In this document: positions 32,292-40,483 of the stretch, piece by piece
How the letters are laid out: the number at the start of each line of letters is the position of its first letter
Numbering within the stretch: position 1 is the stretch's first letter
DNA from: an uncultured Christensenella sp.
GTDB taxonomy: Bacteria; Bacillota; Clostridia; Christensenellales; Pumilibacteraceae
Reading direction: 5' to 3'
DNA: 58,715 nucleotides
Assembly (NCBI GenBank): GCA_910577435.1
Contig: CAJTLV010000009.1
Coordinates: 1-58,715 of the forward strand
The notes under the pieces: model-generated
What the model was told of the DNA's origin: nothing
What the model saw: the letters and a program-made list of their open reading frames with translations, nothing else
The model's database searches: none
Translations under genes and position numbers: made by a program

Positions 32292-33035
32292 ATGTACGAC
32301 ATAAATAAACAATGCTTTGCTATTCTTACTTTTGCGACGGTAAGCGAGTTGCATGATTCGGCAAACGATATAGACGTTACACTTCAACGCGACGCAATAG
32401 TCGAGGTCGCCGCCGTCAAAATCGAAAAAAGCGCAATACAAGGGCATTATCATTCGTTTGTCGAAATAGACGGATATGGCGCGCGAGACATACAATTCGA
32501 TTGCGGTAATTACGGCGCATACGGTGTTCGTGCCGAACATTTGATAGGAGCTCCTACATTGAAAGATGTGGTTGAAAGATTAAGTAGCTTTATCGGCGAC
32601 AGTGTTCTATTGGTGCATAGCGTTTCAGCCAATGCTCATAATCCGTTTACAGTGTTTAAGGATTGTGCAAAAAGCTATGGATATTGTTTTAATAATCCAA
32701 CGGTTGGGCTTAAAGATATAGCAGCGGCATACAGATTGAAAAACGCCGTACAATCGAGCGGTGCGGATTTAGAGACCGCAAGCGTTTTACAAATGGCGAA
32801 TATGCTCGTCGATAAAAGCGAGAATTGGACCGATATACTTGCCGATTACGATATTAATTTCGATACCGAAAATGACGATATGAGTTTGCGGGACAGAAAC
32901 GACCCGTTAAGCTGGGCTTTGATATTTGCCAAGCTGTTTGTGAAGCTTAACGAGTGTGATAAAGAGGCAAAACCTGATGACGCACCGGAAACAAAAACGG
33001 ATATTGATGTCGTTGACAACAATACCGAAGAATGA
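32292..33035 (+). CDS. Degenerate DnaQ-fold protein
   Basis: 247 residues. The order of elements copies an exonuclease: IVEVAAVKIEKSAIQGHYHSFVEI, GVRAEHLIGAPTLKDVVERLSSFIGD and LLVHSVSANAHNPFTVFKDCAKSYG parallel the active exonuclease at 27862. The first acidic motif is gone (AILTFATVSELHD where VVDLETTGL is expected), and no HxxxxxD pair is clear. It is therefore probably a non-catalytic relative, perhaps a binding subunit. The C-terminal tail is acidic. It starts 3 bases after the WYL gene and overlaps or abuts the next one. Confidence 0.65.
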   Translation: MYDINKQCFAILTFATVSELHDSANDIDVTLQRDAIVEVAAVKIEKSAIQGHYHSFVEIDGYGARDIQFDCGNYGAYGVRAEHLIGAPTLKDVVERLSSFIGDSVLLVHSVSANAHNPFTVFKDCAKSYGYCFNNPTVGLKDIAAAYRLKNAVQSSGADLETASVLQMANMLVDKSENWTDILADYDINFDTENDDMSLRDRNDPLSWALIFAKLFVKLNECDKEAKPDDAPETKTDIDVVDNNTEE

Positions 33036-33061
33036 TATTCTATATATTAGAGGGATTAATC

Positions 33062-33841
33062 ATGGATAAAGAAACAATAAAAGAGTGGGCGGGTGAAATA
33101 ATAGCTTCCGGAAAATATTATTCGGATTCGGATAAGGATTATACGGATAAAGATGGGCAAACACGATGCTTTGAATGCTTCGTAAATGACGGTATTGTTT
33201 GCGAGGAAAAGTGGGAAGCCGAAGGCAATCCGCATATTTTGGTAATACTACGCGAAGCTCGCGAACAATTCGATCCGAAATGCAAGCGTGATGATATTAT
33301 AGGATATAATATCTACGACTTAACACAATATCTTACAAAATCGAATGATAAATATACGTTCGAATGGAATATGCCTCACAGCACATATCGACCGCTTGCG
33401 AAATGGATCAGAGAAATATTTGCTAAATTCGAATATCTAGTTCCCGAAAATGATAATATTTTCGAGCATGTCGCCGTTATAAATCTCAAAAAAACTCCCG
33501 GCGGGGCACATTGCGACAAAAAGAAATTGAATGAGTTTTGCGAGGATTTTAAAAAATACTTGTGTAACCAAATTCTCGAAATCAAGCCGCATATTGTTAT
33601 TCTTGCAAACGAGTACAATAACTTTTTCAAAAAAATAATGAAAGATTATATTGCACAAAATGAAATAAAGCACGTCCAATCAAAGCGAAAAGAACCGAGT
33701 CCACTGGGGTTGTATATATGCAAACAGAGTTACCTCAAAGCGACACCGCTATTGGTATTTAATGCTTATCATCCATGCACTAATCGTACTAACGCTGAAG
33801 ATTTTCAAACACTTTTAGATCAAGATGATCTAAAAAAGTGA
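33062..33841 (+). CDS. Unknown protein, possibly uracil-DNA-glycosylase-like fold
   Basis: 259 residues. ATG 33062 is preceded by GAGGG; a longer frame from 33032 lacks a ribosome site. Motifs that recall the UDG superfamily are HILVILREAREQFDPK near the start, VAVINLKKTPGG in the middle, LEIKPHIVILANEYNNFF, and NAYHPC near the end (UDG families have a late HPS/HPx loop). The canonical GQDPYH is absent. Early residues include CFECFVNDGIVCEEKW with three cysteines. Position after the nuclease, helicase and WYL genes fits DNA repair or phage defence. The fold call is tentative. Confidence 0.45.
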   Translation: MDKETIKEWAGEIIASGKYYSDSDKDYTDKDGQTRCFECFVNDGIVCEEKWEAEGNPHILVILREAREQFDPKCKRDDIIGYNIYDLTQYLTKSNDKYTFEWNMPHSTYRPLAKWIREIFAKFEYLVPENDNIFEHVAVINLKKTPGGAHCDKKKLNEFCEDFKKYLCNQILEIKPHIVILANEYNNFFKKIMKDYIAQNEIKHVQSKRKEPSPLGLYICKQSYLKATPLLVFNAYHPCTNRTNAEDFQTLLDQDDLKK

Positions 33842-33910
33842 CGGTTGTACTCTTTTCGCCACATGCATTATGATAAAATTCTCTCAGAACTTATTCGGAG
33901 GGTATTTTTT

Positions 33911-34321
33911 ATGGCTGAAAACGCTAACAACAAGAAAAAATGGATAATCGTCGGCGTGGCGGTCGTTGCGATAGCGATAGTTCTTATCGTGCTATTTAGC
34001 CGTGTTTCTGACGGCAGCGCAAGCAATAAAATCGAAGTCGTTTCACAACCGTCAATGTCGCGGCGTGTAGTAGACAATCGGTTTTCGCCGACGGTGCAAG
34101 TAACTGTCAGTAATAAAACAAACGAAACAATACGCGTTTGCATGACCTGTACTGTTTACGCTTCCGACGGGAGCGTTACTACCGGATTGACTTCTTCTAC
34201 GGTTACGCTTGTTGCAGGAGAGACCGCAACGCTCACGGCAAAAACTTCTTATACATACACTGTCTTATCTTATGACACCGTTTGCGCGAGCTTCGGAGAT
34301 GTTAAGTACGAATTTTATTAA
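33911..34321 (+). CDS. Membrane-anchored protein with extracellular beta domain
   Basis: 136 residues from ATG 33911 (GGAGGG at 33897-33902). A short basic start (MAENANNKKK) leads into one membrane helix at about 11-30. A serine/valine/threonine-rich domain with strand alternation follows (VQVTVSNKTNETIRVCMTCTVYASDGSVTTG), resembling FxLYD/immunoglobulin-like modules. Two cysteines lie close together. Function unknown. It is near 46% G+C, unlike the A+T-rich genes before it, and may not belong to the cassette. Confidence 0.65.
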   Translation: MAENANNKKKWIIVGVAVVAIAIVLIVLFSRVSDGSASNKIEVVSQPSMSRRVVDNRFSPTVQVTVSNKTNETIRVCMTCTVYASDGSVTTGLTSSTVTLVAGETATLTAKTSYTYTVLSYDTVCASFGDVKYEFY

Positions 34322-34433
34322 ATACGGCAAATGCTTGGGCGTAAGAATAAGATAATCTACTAACTTTTTTACTTTAATTGGAACAATCCTTAAACATATT
34401 GTTAGTTATGAAATAAGCTCTGTTTGACTGTTG

Positions 34434-34651
34434 AGCGTGCGCTTGTCTTATACAAGTACGCCGCTGCGCGGCGTAGACAAGCGCACGCCCGAAACGAACG
34501 ATCCGAACGAACGATCGAGCGCCTGAAAAGCTTTGCGATAGGCAACAACGAAAAGCCAGCCGCGCGGAGTAAAGCGGATGCCGCTGAACCGCTTGGCATC
34601 TCGCTTTATCTCTCGCGCGGCGGCAATGGCTTTTGCGTTGATTGCTATTTC
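34434..34651 (-). repeat. Dispersed intergenic repeat, copy R1
   Basis: About 215 bases, highly similar (about 85% by eye) to the reverse complement of 44670-44877 (R2). Shared landmarks on the minus strand are GAGAGATAAAGCGAGATGCC, AAGCGGTTCAGCGGC, and a terminal hairpin with GTGCGCTTGTCT. Short open frames inside are repeat translation, not genes. Confidence 0.85.
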
Positions 34652-34990
34652 GCATTCATACTAATTTGGATTGCATCACTTCCGAGCGTGTTTGGCTTTT
34701 CCTTTTGCGATTTCGTATAACGTAACCCGTGCTCGCGCTCTTTATCTGCTTTCGTGCTGTAAGCGGTTTATTTCGGCTTCTGCGACCTTTATTGTCTCTC
34801 GTCGATTACTTTTACGTCGCAATCTACTTCAACCGTTTTGGCGGCATTTTAGGCGTTTTTTTGAATCTCGTCGTTTTTACCCTATCTGAAAAACAGCAAA
34901 AATTTTCCAATGACTGTAAAACGTGCGCTTGTCTTGAACAAGTAGAAGAAATAATTTTGCCCACCTGTCCACATATCGGGACAGGTTACG
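34652..34990. other. Gene-free stretch
   Basis: About 340 bases with no supported gene. A fragment CGTGCGCTTGTCTTGAACAAG near 34921-34941 matches the terminal hairpin of the dispersed repeats, so the area is probably repeat debris. Confidence 0.5.
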
Positions 34991-34991
34991 A

Positions 34992-35020
34992 TTGACATAG
35001 AAAATACCAAGTGATATACT
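34992..35020 (+). promoter_or_regulatory. Promoter of serine recombinase 2
   Basis: Perfect TTGACA (34992-34997), 17-nt spacer, TATACT (35015-35020). Transcription should start near 35027, just before the structured leader. Confidence 0.88.
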
Positions 35021-35030
35021 TTCCGATACT

Positions 35031-35175
35031 ATTGACTTTTGTCTGTTTGGGTTTGCCGCCGCAAACGGGAATTGTCAAGGGGCGGCTTTTATCTCCCGTT
35101 AGGCATAATCGCCGCCTTATTCCTTGACAATTCCCTTGAATTGCGTCGGCGTTTTGTCGGCAGACAAAAGTCAAT
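35031..35175 (+). other. Long rod-like structured leader of serine recombinase 2
   Basis: ATTGACTTTTGTCTG (35031-35045) pairs with CAGACAAAAGTCAAT (35161-35175). GGGAATTGTCAAGG (35067-35080) pairs with CCTTGACAATTCCC (35122-35135). GGCGGC (35081-35086) pairs with GCCGCC (35111-35116), and GCCGCCGCAA with TTGCGTCGGC in between. The rod ends five bases before the ribosome site, so it could control translation or double as an att site. Confidence 0.85.
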
Positions 35176-35195
35176 TCACAAGGAGCAACAACACT

Positions 35196-36902
35196 ATGAA
35201 TAATAACTGCGTAATTTATGCTCGGTTTTCATCTCACGGACAAAATGAGCAAAGCATAGAATCGCAAGTGCGGACTTGCAAAGAGTTTGCGGACAGTAAG
35301 GGTTACACTGTAATAGGCATATATTCCGACAAAGCGAAGACGGGCACTAACGACAAGCGTCCGGATTTTCAGCGTATGATGAAAGACGCACAAAGCGGCG
35401 CGTTCGGTTACATAATCGTGTACATGATGGATAGGTTCTCGCGTAATCGTCGTGATAGCATTATGTACAAAGAAATGCTAAAAGAGAAGTTCGGCATAAA
35501 GGTGCTTTCGGCGTTAGAGCCTATCTCCGACGACGAGGGCGGTGAGTTCTATGAGATGTTCCTCGAATGGAATGCCGAGAAATATTCAAAGCGACTTTCA
35601 AAACGCGTAAAAGACGGTTTGGACACGGCTGCGGTAAACGGAACGTTTTGCGGCGGGCATTTGATGTACGGATATAAACTCGTCGATACGGATAAGGTTG
35701 GGCGTAAGGGCGTTATTCATAAAGTAGCGATTGACGAAGAACAAGCGGAAGTAGTCAGATACATTTTCGAGCAGTATGCCGCCGGAGTTCCCAAGAAAGA
35801 AATAGCCGCGAAGCTCAACGAGCAAGGGTATAGGATAAAAGGCAAGCCTTTCACTTTCAGAACATTCGAGTGTTGGCTTACAAATACGAAGTATATCGGC
35901 GAGTTTACTTTCGGAAGCAGGATATGTAAAACCGTGTATCCCGCGATAATTGACAAAGCATTGTTCCAAAAAGTGCAGGATAAACTTGCGGAAAAGAAAT
36001 TCGTTGCCGGAGGCGAAGCTACTGCGAAAGTTCCGTATATATTGACGGGCAAACTATATTGCGGACACTGCGGCACGAAAATGGTGTCGGACGGCGGTAC
36101 GAGCAGGAACGGCGATAAGTATTATTACTATGCTTGCAAGAAAATGAAAACCGGCAAGTGTGATAAAAAGCGCGAGAATAAGGACGCGCTCGAAAAGACT
36201 GTTGTATATTTCGTAATTGACTTTTTAAGCGATAAAGAAAATATGGATACCATTGTGAATGACGTTCTTGCTTACTACGATAAACGCACCGACGACAGTA
36301 ATCTGAAAAGCATAAACGCAAAGATCGCCGCGATACAAGCCGATGTAGAAAAGCTTACAGATTCATTTGTAATGGCTCAAAGTACGCTATTACGAAACTC
36401 GATCGAAAAGAAAATGGCTGACTATGAAGTATTGCTAAACGATCTTTATGCGCAAAAAGTCAAGCTCGAAATGGAGCGTGGCTATAAGCTGACAAAGGAA
36501 GATATACTCAAATTTGTAGACAGCATACTTAAAACCGATAATACGGACAAAGACTTTCAAAAGCGCATAATCGATGTTCTCGTGAAAAAAGTAATTGTGT
36601 ACGACGGGCGCGTCGCTGTGTTTTTCAATATTCGCGGCGGAAGCAACGTAGTTTTGGACGATATAAGCATAAAAGATGTTCAAAACGCCCTAAACGGCAT
36701 TTCCGATTGTGTTCAAACGCAATCTTCCTCGCTCTACCAAATCAAACCTAAAACGAATCACGTTTTGGGTTTTTTGTTTATTGTAAGTTATGTTGTCAAG
36801 CGTGCCGCAAAGGAAAACGCCAAGCGGTTAATCGGCGTTGCCTTTGGGTGCTCGGCGTTTCGGTTTTGTCGGTCGTTCCTTTTCGTTTCGGCGGGTTATT
36901 GA
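35196..36902 (+). CDS. Large serine recombinase (site-specific integrase) 2
   Basis: 568 residues from ATG 35196 (AAGGAG at 35180-35185). The resolvase domain (about 4-150) has YARFSSHGQ with nucleophile S12 and DRFSRN. The recombinase domain covers about 165-265 and a zinc ribbon starts near 288 (CGHCGTKM...YYYACKK...GKC). A coiled coil spans about 375-440. The frame then runs through a terminator-like hairpin at 36745-36775 and a dispersed repeat, adding about 50 residues not typical of the family; the original stop may have been lost. It resembles recombinase 1 in layout but differs clearly in sequence. It probably moved part of this island. Confidence 0.92.
   Translation: MNNNCVIYARFSSHGQNEQSIESQVRTCKEFADSKGYTVIGIYSDKAKTGTNDKRPDFQRMMKDAQSGAFGYIIVYMMDRFSRNRRDSIMYKEMLKEKFGIKVLSALEPISDDEGGEFYEMFLEWNAEKYSKRLSKRVKDGLDTAAVNGTFCGGHLMYGYKLVDTDKVGRKGVIHKVAIDEEQAEVVRYIFEQYAAGVPKKEIAAKLNEQGYRIKGKPFTFRTFECWLTNTKYIGEFTFGSRICKTVYPAIIDKALFQKVQDKLAEKKFVAGGEATAKVPYILTGKLYCGHCGTKMVSDGGTSRNGDKYYYYACKKMKTGKCDKKRENKDALEKTVVYFVIDFLSDKENMDTIVNDVLAYYDKRTDDSNLKSINAKIAAIQADVEKLTDSFVMAQSTLLRNSIEKKMADYEVLLNDLYAQKVKLEMERGYKLTKEDILKFVDSILKTDNTDKDFQKRIIDVLVKKVIVYDGRVAVFFNIRGGSNVVLDDISIKDVQNALNGISDCVQTQSSSLYQIKPKTNHVLGFLFIVSYVVKRAAKENAKRLIGVAFGCSAFRFCRSFLFVSAGY
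36745..36775 (+). terminator. Terminator-like hairpin inside the recombinase 2 frame
   Basis: AACCTAAAACG (36745-36755) pairs with CGTTTTGGGTT (36761-36771, one G-T pair), then T's. The arm AACCTAAAACGAAT is the exact inverse of 20227-20240 and nearly matches 17131-17144. Confidence 0.7.
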
Positions 36903-36945
36903 CGCGTTGCGAAACGGCGCTTGTTATTATCAAACACTCGTCGTG
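36793..36945 (+). repeat. Dispersed intergenic repeat, copy R4
   Basis: Shares 35 identical bases (36861-36895) with copy R3 at 19387-19421, plus the GCCAAGCGGTTAATCGGCG-type core. It overlaps the 3' end of the recombinase 2 frame. Confidence 0.75.
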
Positions 36946-36978
36946 GTGTTAAAGTTCGGTTTTGCCAGTTTGATATGC

Positions 36979-37007
36979 TTGATAAAATTGTGTGATTGAG
37001 ATATAAT
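36979..37007 (+). promoter_or_regulatory. Promoter of the 37081 gene
   Basis: TTGATA (36979-36984), 17-nt spacer, perfect TATAAT (37002-37007). Confidence 0.85.
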
Positions 37008-37080
37008 ATGTTTGCTTAATAAAGCGATAAACAGTAATTTAGAGGACTAAATGATTTGAGATTAAGGAGAAAGTATTGTT

Positions 37081-37839
37081 ATGGGACTAGATATATATGC
37101 AGGGACATTAATTCGTTATTATGCGCGTAATTGGAAAACAGTATCACAACAATTTGCCGAGGCTAATGGAATAGATTTCCGAACAATAAGACCGCAACAA
37201 GATAGTGAAGATGAACTTTCTTTACAAGAAATTCAAGAGTTAGTAACCCAATGGCAAAATGCTATAGTAAAAGGTCTTAATTTACATCCTGTACCATTAT
37301 GGAATGAGGATTATGAGGTTACGCCATATTATACAGATAAGCCAGACTGGGATGCCTTAAATGCTTTATTACTTTACATTGCTTCAAAATACAGTAATAA
37401 AGAAGTACCTTCTACAATTATTAAGAATTTTGATATTTACAAACACCCTATTGTATCAGAATTTCTTGAAACGAAAGATTTTCAATTATCTTTATTTGAT
37501 GGCAATGGTTGGTGGCTTCCTATTAAAAGGAATATAATGTTTAATTATGTTTTACCAAATTCAGAGGAAAGTATTTTGGCAACAAGTAGTTTACTTCTTG
37601 AAGAATTGAAAGTATATAATTCTTTTGAGTGGAATGCCGATAGAAATACTATCATTTCGTGGAGCAAAACAGAAGGTTATCCTGCTGATATGGTATATAG
37701 CAAGGAAAACGGAATAGAAGAAGCACATAAACATATGGCATATAATACAGAGTCTTTGGCAAAATTTGCTTTTTCTATTTTATGGCAAGCAGCTGAATTT
37801 TCTCTTGAACACGGTGTTGTTATTGTTTACGATTTTTAA
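37081..37839 (+). CDS. A+T-rich protein of unknown function
   Basis: 252 residues with AAGGAG before the ATG. It begins MGLDIYAGTLIRYYARNWKTVSQQFAEANGI, is rich in aromatic residues (NGWWLPIKRN; FEWNADRNT), and has no signal peptide or membrane helix. I cannot assign a family. Soluble, acidic proteins of this size next to recombinases are often immunity or defence accessories, but nothing here proves that. Its G+C is far below that of the hydrolase gene downstream, indicating recent arrival. It has its own strong promoter. Confidence 0.75.
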   Translation: MGLDIYAGTLIRYYARNWKTVSQQFAEANGIDFRTIRPQQDSEDELSLQEIQELVTQWQNAIVKGLNLHPVPLWNEDYEVTPYYTDKPDWDALNALLLYIASKYSNKEVPSTIIKNFDIYKHPIVSEFLETKDFQLSLFDGNGWWLPIKRNIMFNYVLPNSEESILATSSLLLEELKVYNSFEWNADRNTIISWSKTEGYPADMVYSKENGIEEAHKHMAYNTESLAKFAFSILWQAAEFSLEHGVVIVYDF

Positions 37840-38194
37840 TATTAAGACAAGCACACGCGCCCCTGTCAGTTGGTAGTTTTACCTATGTAATTTATTTATT
37901 TTGAATTATAGTTGAAAAGCATTATATTGATATAGATGATAATACGAAGAAATTGATGTTTGGTATAAATTATAAAAACAGAACGATAAATTTCAATTTA
38001 GTGTGATAAAATCAGTTTTCGGTTGAGTATGAGCTACCACGTGAAGATGCCCGCAAGGGGCGTTTTTACGTAGTAGCGGCAACCGATTGATGGGAACAGA
38101 GGCGGCAAAGCGTAGCTATAAAATGCCGTTTTTTCTTTTTCGGCGGATTCTGCTACTTACCCTACGCCGTACACCATAGTTTATTGACCGCATA
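37840..38194. other. Gene-free boundary of the island
   Basis: About 355 bases with no gene. The first half is A+T-rich like the previous gene; composition becomes core-like after about 38030. A hairpin joins GCTACCACGT (38033-38042) to ACGTAGTAGC (38068-38077), with GCCCGCAAGGGGC inside. GACAAGCACACGCGCCC near 37845 resembles repeat ends. Confidence 0.55.
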
Positions 38195-38223
38195 TTGACA
38201 ATACGGTTGTAATGTGATATTAT
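38195..38223 (+). promoter_or_regulatory. Promoter of the alpha/beta hydrolase gene
   Basis: Perfect TTGACA (38195-38200), 17-nt spacer, TATTAT (38218-38223). Confidence 0.85.
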
Positions 38224-38260
38224 AAACGCATATATTCGTTCGCAAAGAGGGGGTAAATAT

Positions 38261-39118
38261 TTGAAAAAGAAGTTCGTATCTATCGGCGGGGAAACGCTTG
38301 CGTATACCGAAGTGGGAGCGGGCGAGCCGATACTGCTCATACACGGCAATTTTTCGTCGGGCGTATTTTATAAAGATCTGTACGACAGGCTCGAAGACAG
38401 GTTTCGCTGTATAGCGCCCGATATGCGCGGATTCGGCGACAGCACGTATAACCGAAGGTTCGACACGCTGGGCGAGCTTGCCGACGATTTGGCGTTGTTT
38501 CTCGACACTTTGGGGCTTAAAAGCGTATATACCGTCGGGTGGTCGCTGGGCGGCGGGGTCGCTATGGAACTTGCGGCGCGTCATCCCGACAAGGTCAAAA
38601 AGCTGTTCGTCGTCGAGGGCGTAGGATGCAAAGGTTATCCGCTGTTCAAAGACGACGGAAGTCGCTATAAAGACAAGACCGAGCTTTTGCAGAACGCCGC
38701 AGTCGGTCCGATGCTTGTCGCTATCGAAGGCAAGATGTTCGACGCTATCGATGCCGCATTCGACGCGACCATTCACACGGTGGGTAAGCCCGATAAAGAA
38801 GAATCAAAGCGGCTGTACTCGGAGACGTTCAAACAACGGTGTTTGGTCGACGCCGATTGGGCGCTTGCGGTGTTCAATATGTCGGACGAAGACACGCCGT
38901 ACACCCCGACCGATCACGGCTGTAAAAAGATAAAATGCCCCGTCGGTCTGACGCTTGCCGATTCGGATGTAATAGTGCCTAATCAAATGGTATTGGATAA
39001 TATCGAGGCTATCGGCGAAAAAGCTACTGTATTCGAGTACGCGCGTTGCGGGCATTCGCCGTTTGTCGATTGCCCCGACAAGATAGCCGCCGATATAGCG
39101 GAGTTTTTCGGCAATTGA
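38261..39118 (+). CDS. Alpha/beta hydrolase
   Basis: 285 residues starting at TTG with GAGGGGG about 8 bases upstream. Alpha/beta fold features: oxyanion region LIHGNFSSG, DMRGFGDS, nucleophile elbow GWSLGGG (Ser near residue 99), a late Asp (ADSDVIVP) and catalytic His in CGHSPFVDCP. No signal peptide, so it is cytosolic. The family includes esterases, lipases, haloperoxidase-like enzymes and MhpC-type hydrolases; the substrate cannot be read. First core gene after the accessory island. Monocistronic. Confidence 0.9.
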   Translation: MKKKFVSIGGETLAYTEVGAGEPILLIHGNFSSGVFYKDLYDRLEDRFRCIAPDMRGFGDSTYNRRFDTLGELADDLALFLDTLGLKSVYTVGWSLGGGVAMELAARHPDKVKKLFVVEGVGCKGYPLFKDDGSRYKDKTELLQNAAVGPMLVAIEGKMFDAIDAAFDATIHTVGKPDKEESKRLYSETFKQRCLVDADWALAVFNMSDEDTPYTPTDHGCKKIKCPVGLTLADSDVIVPNQMVLDNIEAIGEKATVFEYARCGHSPFVDCPDKIAADIAEFFGN

Positions 39119-39134
39119 TTTTATGCAAACTTAT

Positions 39135-39167
39135 AAAAGACCGAGCGCATACAGTCGTTGGTCTTTT
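39135..39167. terminator. Possible bidirectional terminator
   Basis: AAAAGACC (39135-39142) pairs with GGTCTTTT (39160-39167) between two converging genes. Confidence 0.55.
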
Positions 39168-39193
39168 CCGTTGATTAGAGGTCGATGTATAAA

Positions 39194-39715
39194 TTACTCG
39201 GCGCGGTCAAACACCCCGTAGACCCTGCGGGCGGCGACTACGCTTTTGACGTACTTCGCTGTTTCAGGGAATACTTCCGAGCCGGATAAAAACTTTCGGG
39301 CATTGACTTCGCCCGCGTTAAACGCCATAATTGCGGCGCGTTCGTCGCCGTCGAATTTATCTATAAGCAGAGATAAGTAATAGCACCCGCAACGCAGGTT
39401 GTCGTTGCGGTCGTATATGTCTGCGTTTTTCATTCTGAGCGCATTAGCGCAGTCGTCGAATGTGTCGGGCATAATTTGCATAAGTCCCGCCGCGCCTTTC
39501 TCCGACGTTGCTTTCGCGTTGAACTTGCTTTCCGCCCAGACTACCGAGCGGACGAGCGCGCGGTTCAGTCCGAACTCGTCGGCGGCGGTATTGATTTCGT
39601 TTGCGTACTTATTTGGGAACACCGCGCAAAGAGTAACCGCCGCGACGACAGTTGCGACGGCAATGAACATAAACAGCGCGGCGCAGATCTTCTTTATAAT
39701 ACGGGATTTTTCCAT
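39194..39715 (-). CDS. Membrane-anchored lytic transglycosylase (SLT type)
   Basis: 173 residues from the ATG at 39715; the longer upstream frame is non-protein-like. One membrane helix at about 10-32, then an SLT/goose-lysozyme domain with the catalytic Glu in VVWAESKFNAKATSEKGAAGLMQIMP and the later AAIMAFNAGEVNARKFL. It should cleave peptidoglycan glycan strands on the outer face of the membrane. TATAAT (39727-39722) is 6 bases from the ATG, so the mRNA is probably leaderless. The order polA-coaE-SLT is common in Bacillota. Confidence 0.9.
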   Translation of the reverse strand: MEKSRIIKKICAALFMFIAVATVVAAVTLCAVFPNKYANEINTAADEFGLNRALVRSVVWAESKFNAKATSEKGAAGLMQIMPDTFDDCANALRMKNADIYDRNDNLRCGCYYLSLLIDKFDGDERAAIMAFNAGEVNARKFLSGSEVFPETAKYVKSVVAARRVYGVFDRAE

Positions 39716-39721
39716 ACTGTT

Positions 39722-39727
39722 ATTATA
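39722..39727 (-). promoter_or_regulatory. -10 box of the SLT gene, leaderless
   Basis: Perfect TATAAT on the minus strand, 6 bases before the ATG. The -35 is weak, so promoter strength is uncertain. Confidence 0.55.
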
Positions 39728-39779
39728 CGCCGTAATTTGTATTATTAGTAATGCAAATATTCGATAATCGGCGTATACG

Positions 39780-40409
39780 TCAGTCGCTACCGAACAGCCT
39801 GTCGAACAGTTCGACGACCTCTTCCGTAAAGTCATCGATGTCACGGTCGGACGGAATGCAATAGTCGGCGAGCGTGGCGCGCACGCTGTCGTCGATCTGC
39901 GCGTCGAGTATTTTTTCGGCGTCGGCTCTCGACACACCGTCGCGGGCGGCAATGCGTTCTATTCGTTTTTCGCGCGGACAAATTATGCAGACCGTGCAGT
40001 CGCAAAGTCTGCCGAGCGCCGTTTCGAACAACAGCGGAGCGGACAGAACTACGGGTCGGTCGGCGCGCGTTACGAGTTCGGTTATTTTAGATAAAATAAG
40101 CGGGTGGGTGTAAGCGTTGAGCCTGTCACGTGCGGATACGTCGCGCGAAATGAGTGCGCGGAGCTTGCGTCTGTCGAGTACGCCGTTATCCGTGCAGTCG
40201 GGGAAAAGCCCGACGAGCGCACGCTCGCAGTCTCCGCCCCGCGCGGTGAGTTCGCGCGATACTTCGTCTGCGTCGACAACAAAGTATCCGTGCGCGCGCA
40301 AAGCGTCCGTCGCGACAGTTTTTCCGCTTGCGATACCGCCTGTGATCCCGACGACTTTCGCCGTGCCGCTATTGTCTTTGAGTTCGCGCTCGTTGCGCTT
40401 ATACTTCAT
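39780..40409 (-). CDS. coaE: Dephospho-CoA kinase
   Basis: 209 residues. The P-loop is GGIASGKT at 24-31, followed by the CoaE signatures VVDADEVSREL and NAYTHPLI; LSAPLLFE and the lid CPREKRIERIAARDGVS are also present. It phosphorylates the 3'-OH of dephospho-CoA in the last step of CoA synthesis. An extra 15 residues precede the usual start; AAGGAC lies before the chosen ATG. 74 bases downstream of polA, probably in the same transcript. Confidence 0.95.
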   Translation of the reverse strand: MKYKRNERELKDNSGTAKVVGITGGIASGKTVATDALRAHGYFVVDADEVSRELTARGGDCERALVGLFPDCTDNGVLDRRKLRALISRDVSARDRLNAYTHPLILSKITELVTRADRPVVLSAPLLFETALGRLCDCTVCIICPREKRIERIAARDGVSRADAEKILDAQIDDSVRATLADYCIPSDRDIDDFTEEVVELFDRLFGSD

Positions 40410-40483
40410 AATCTGTCCTTGATGATCGGGAATGCGGATCGAATGAGCCGCTGCCGCCGCGTATTACGCGACCTTTCGCACAT

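Noticed and set aside
34424..34720. Short open frames within repeats R1 and R2
   Set aside because: They follow the repeat sequence in several frames and lack ribosome sites.
38072..38082. 11-base inverse match to the tRNA-Met 3' end (GTAGCGGCAAC) as an island att site
   Set aside because: It is inverted and lacks the CCA, so a simple insertion cannot produce it; chance or inversion cannot be told apart.
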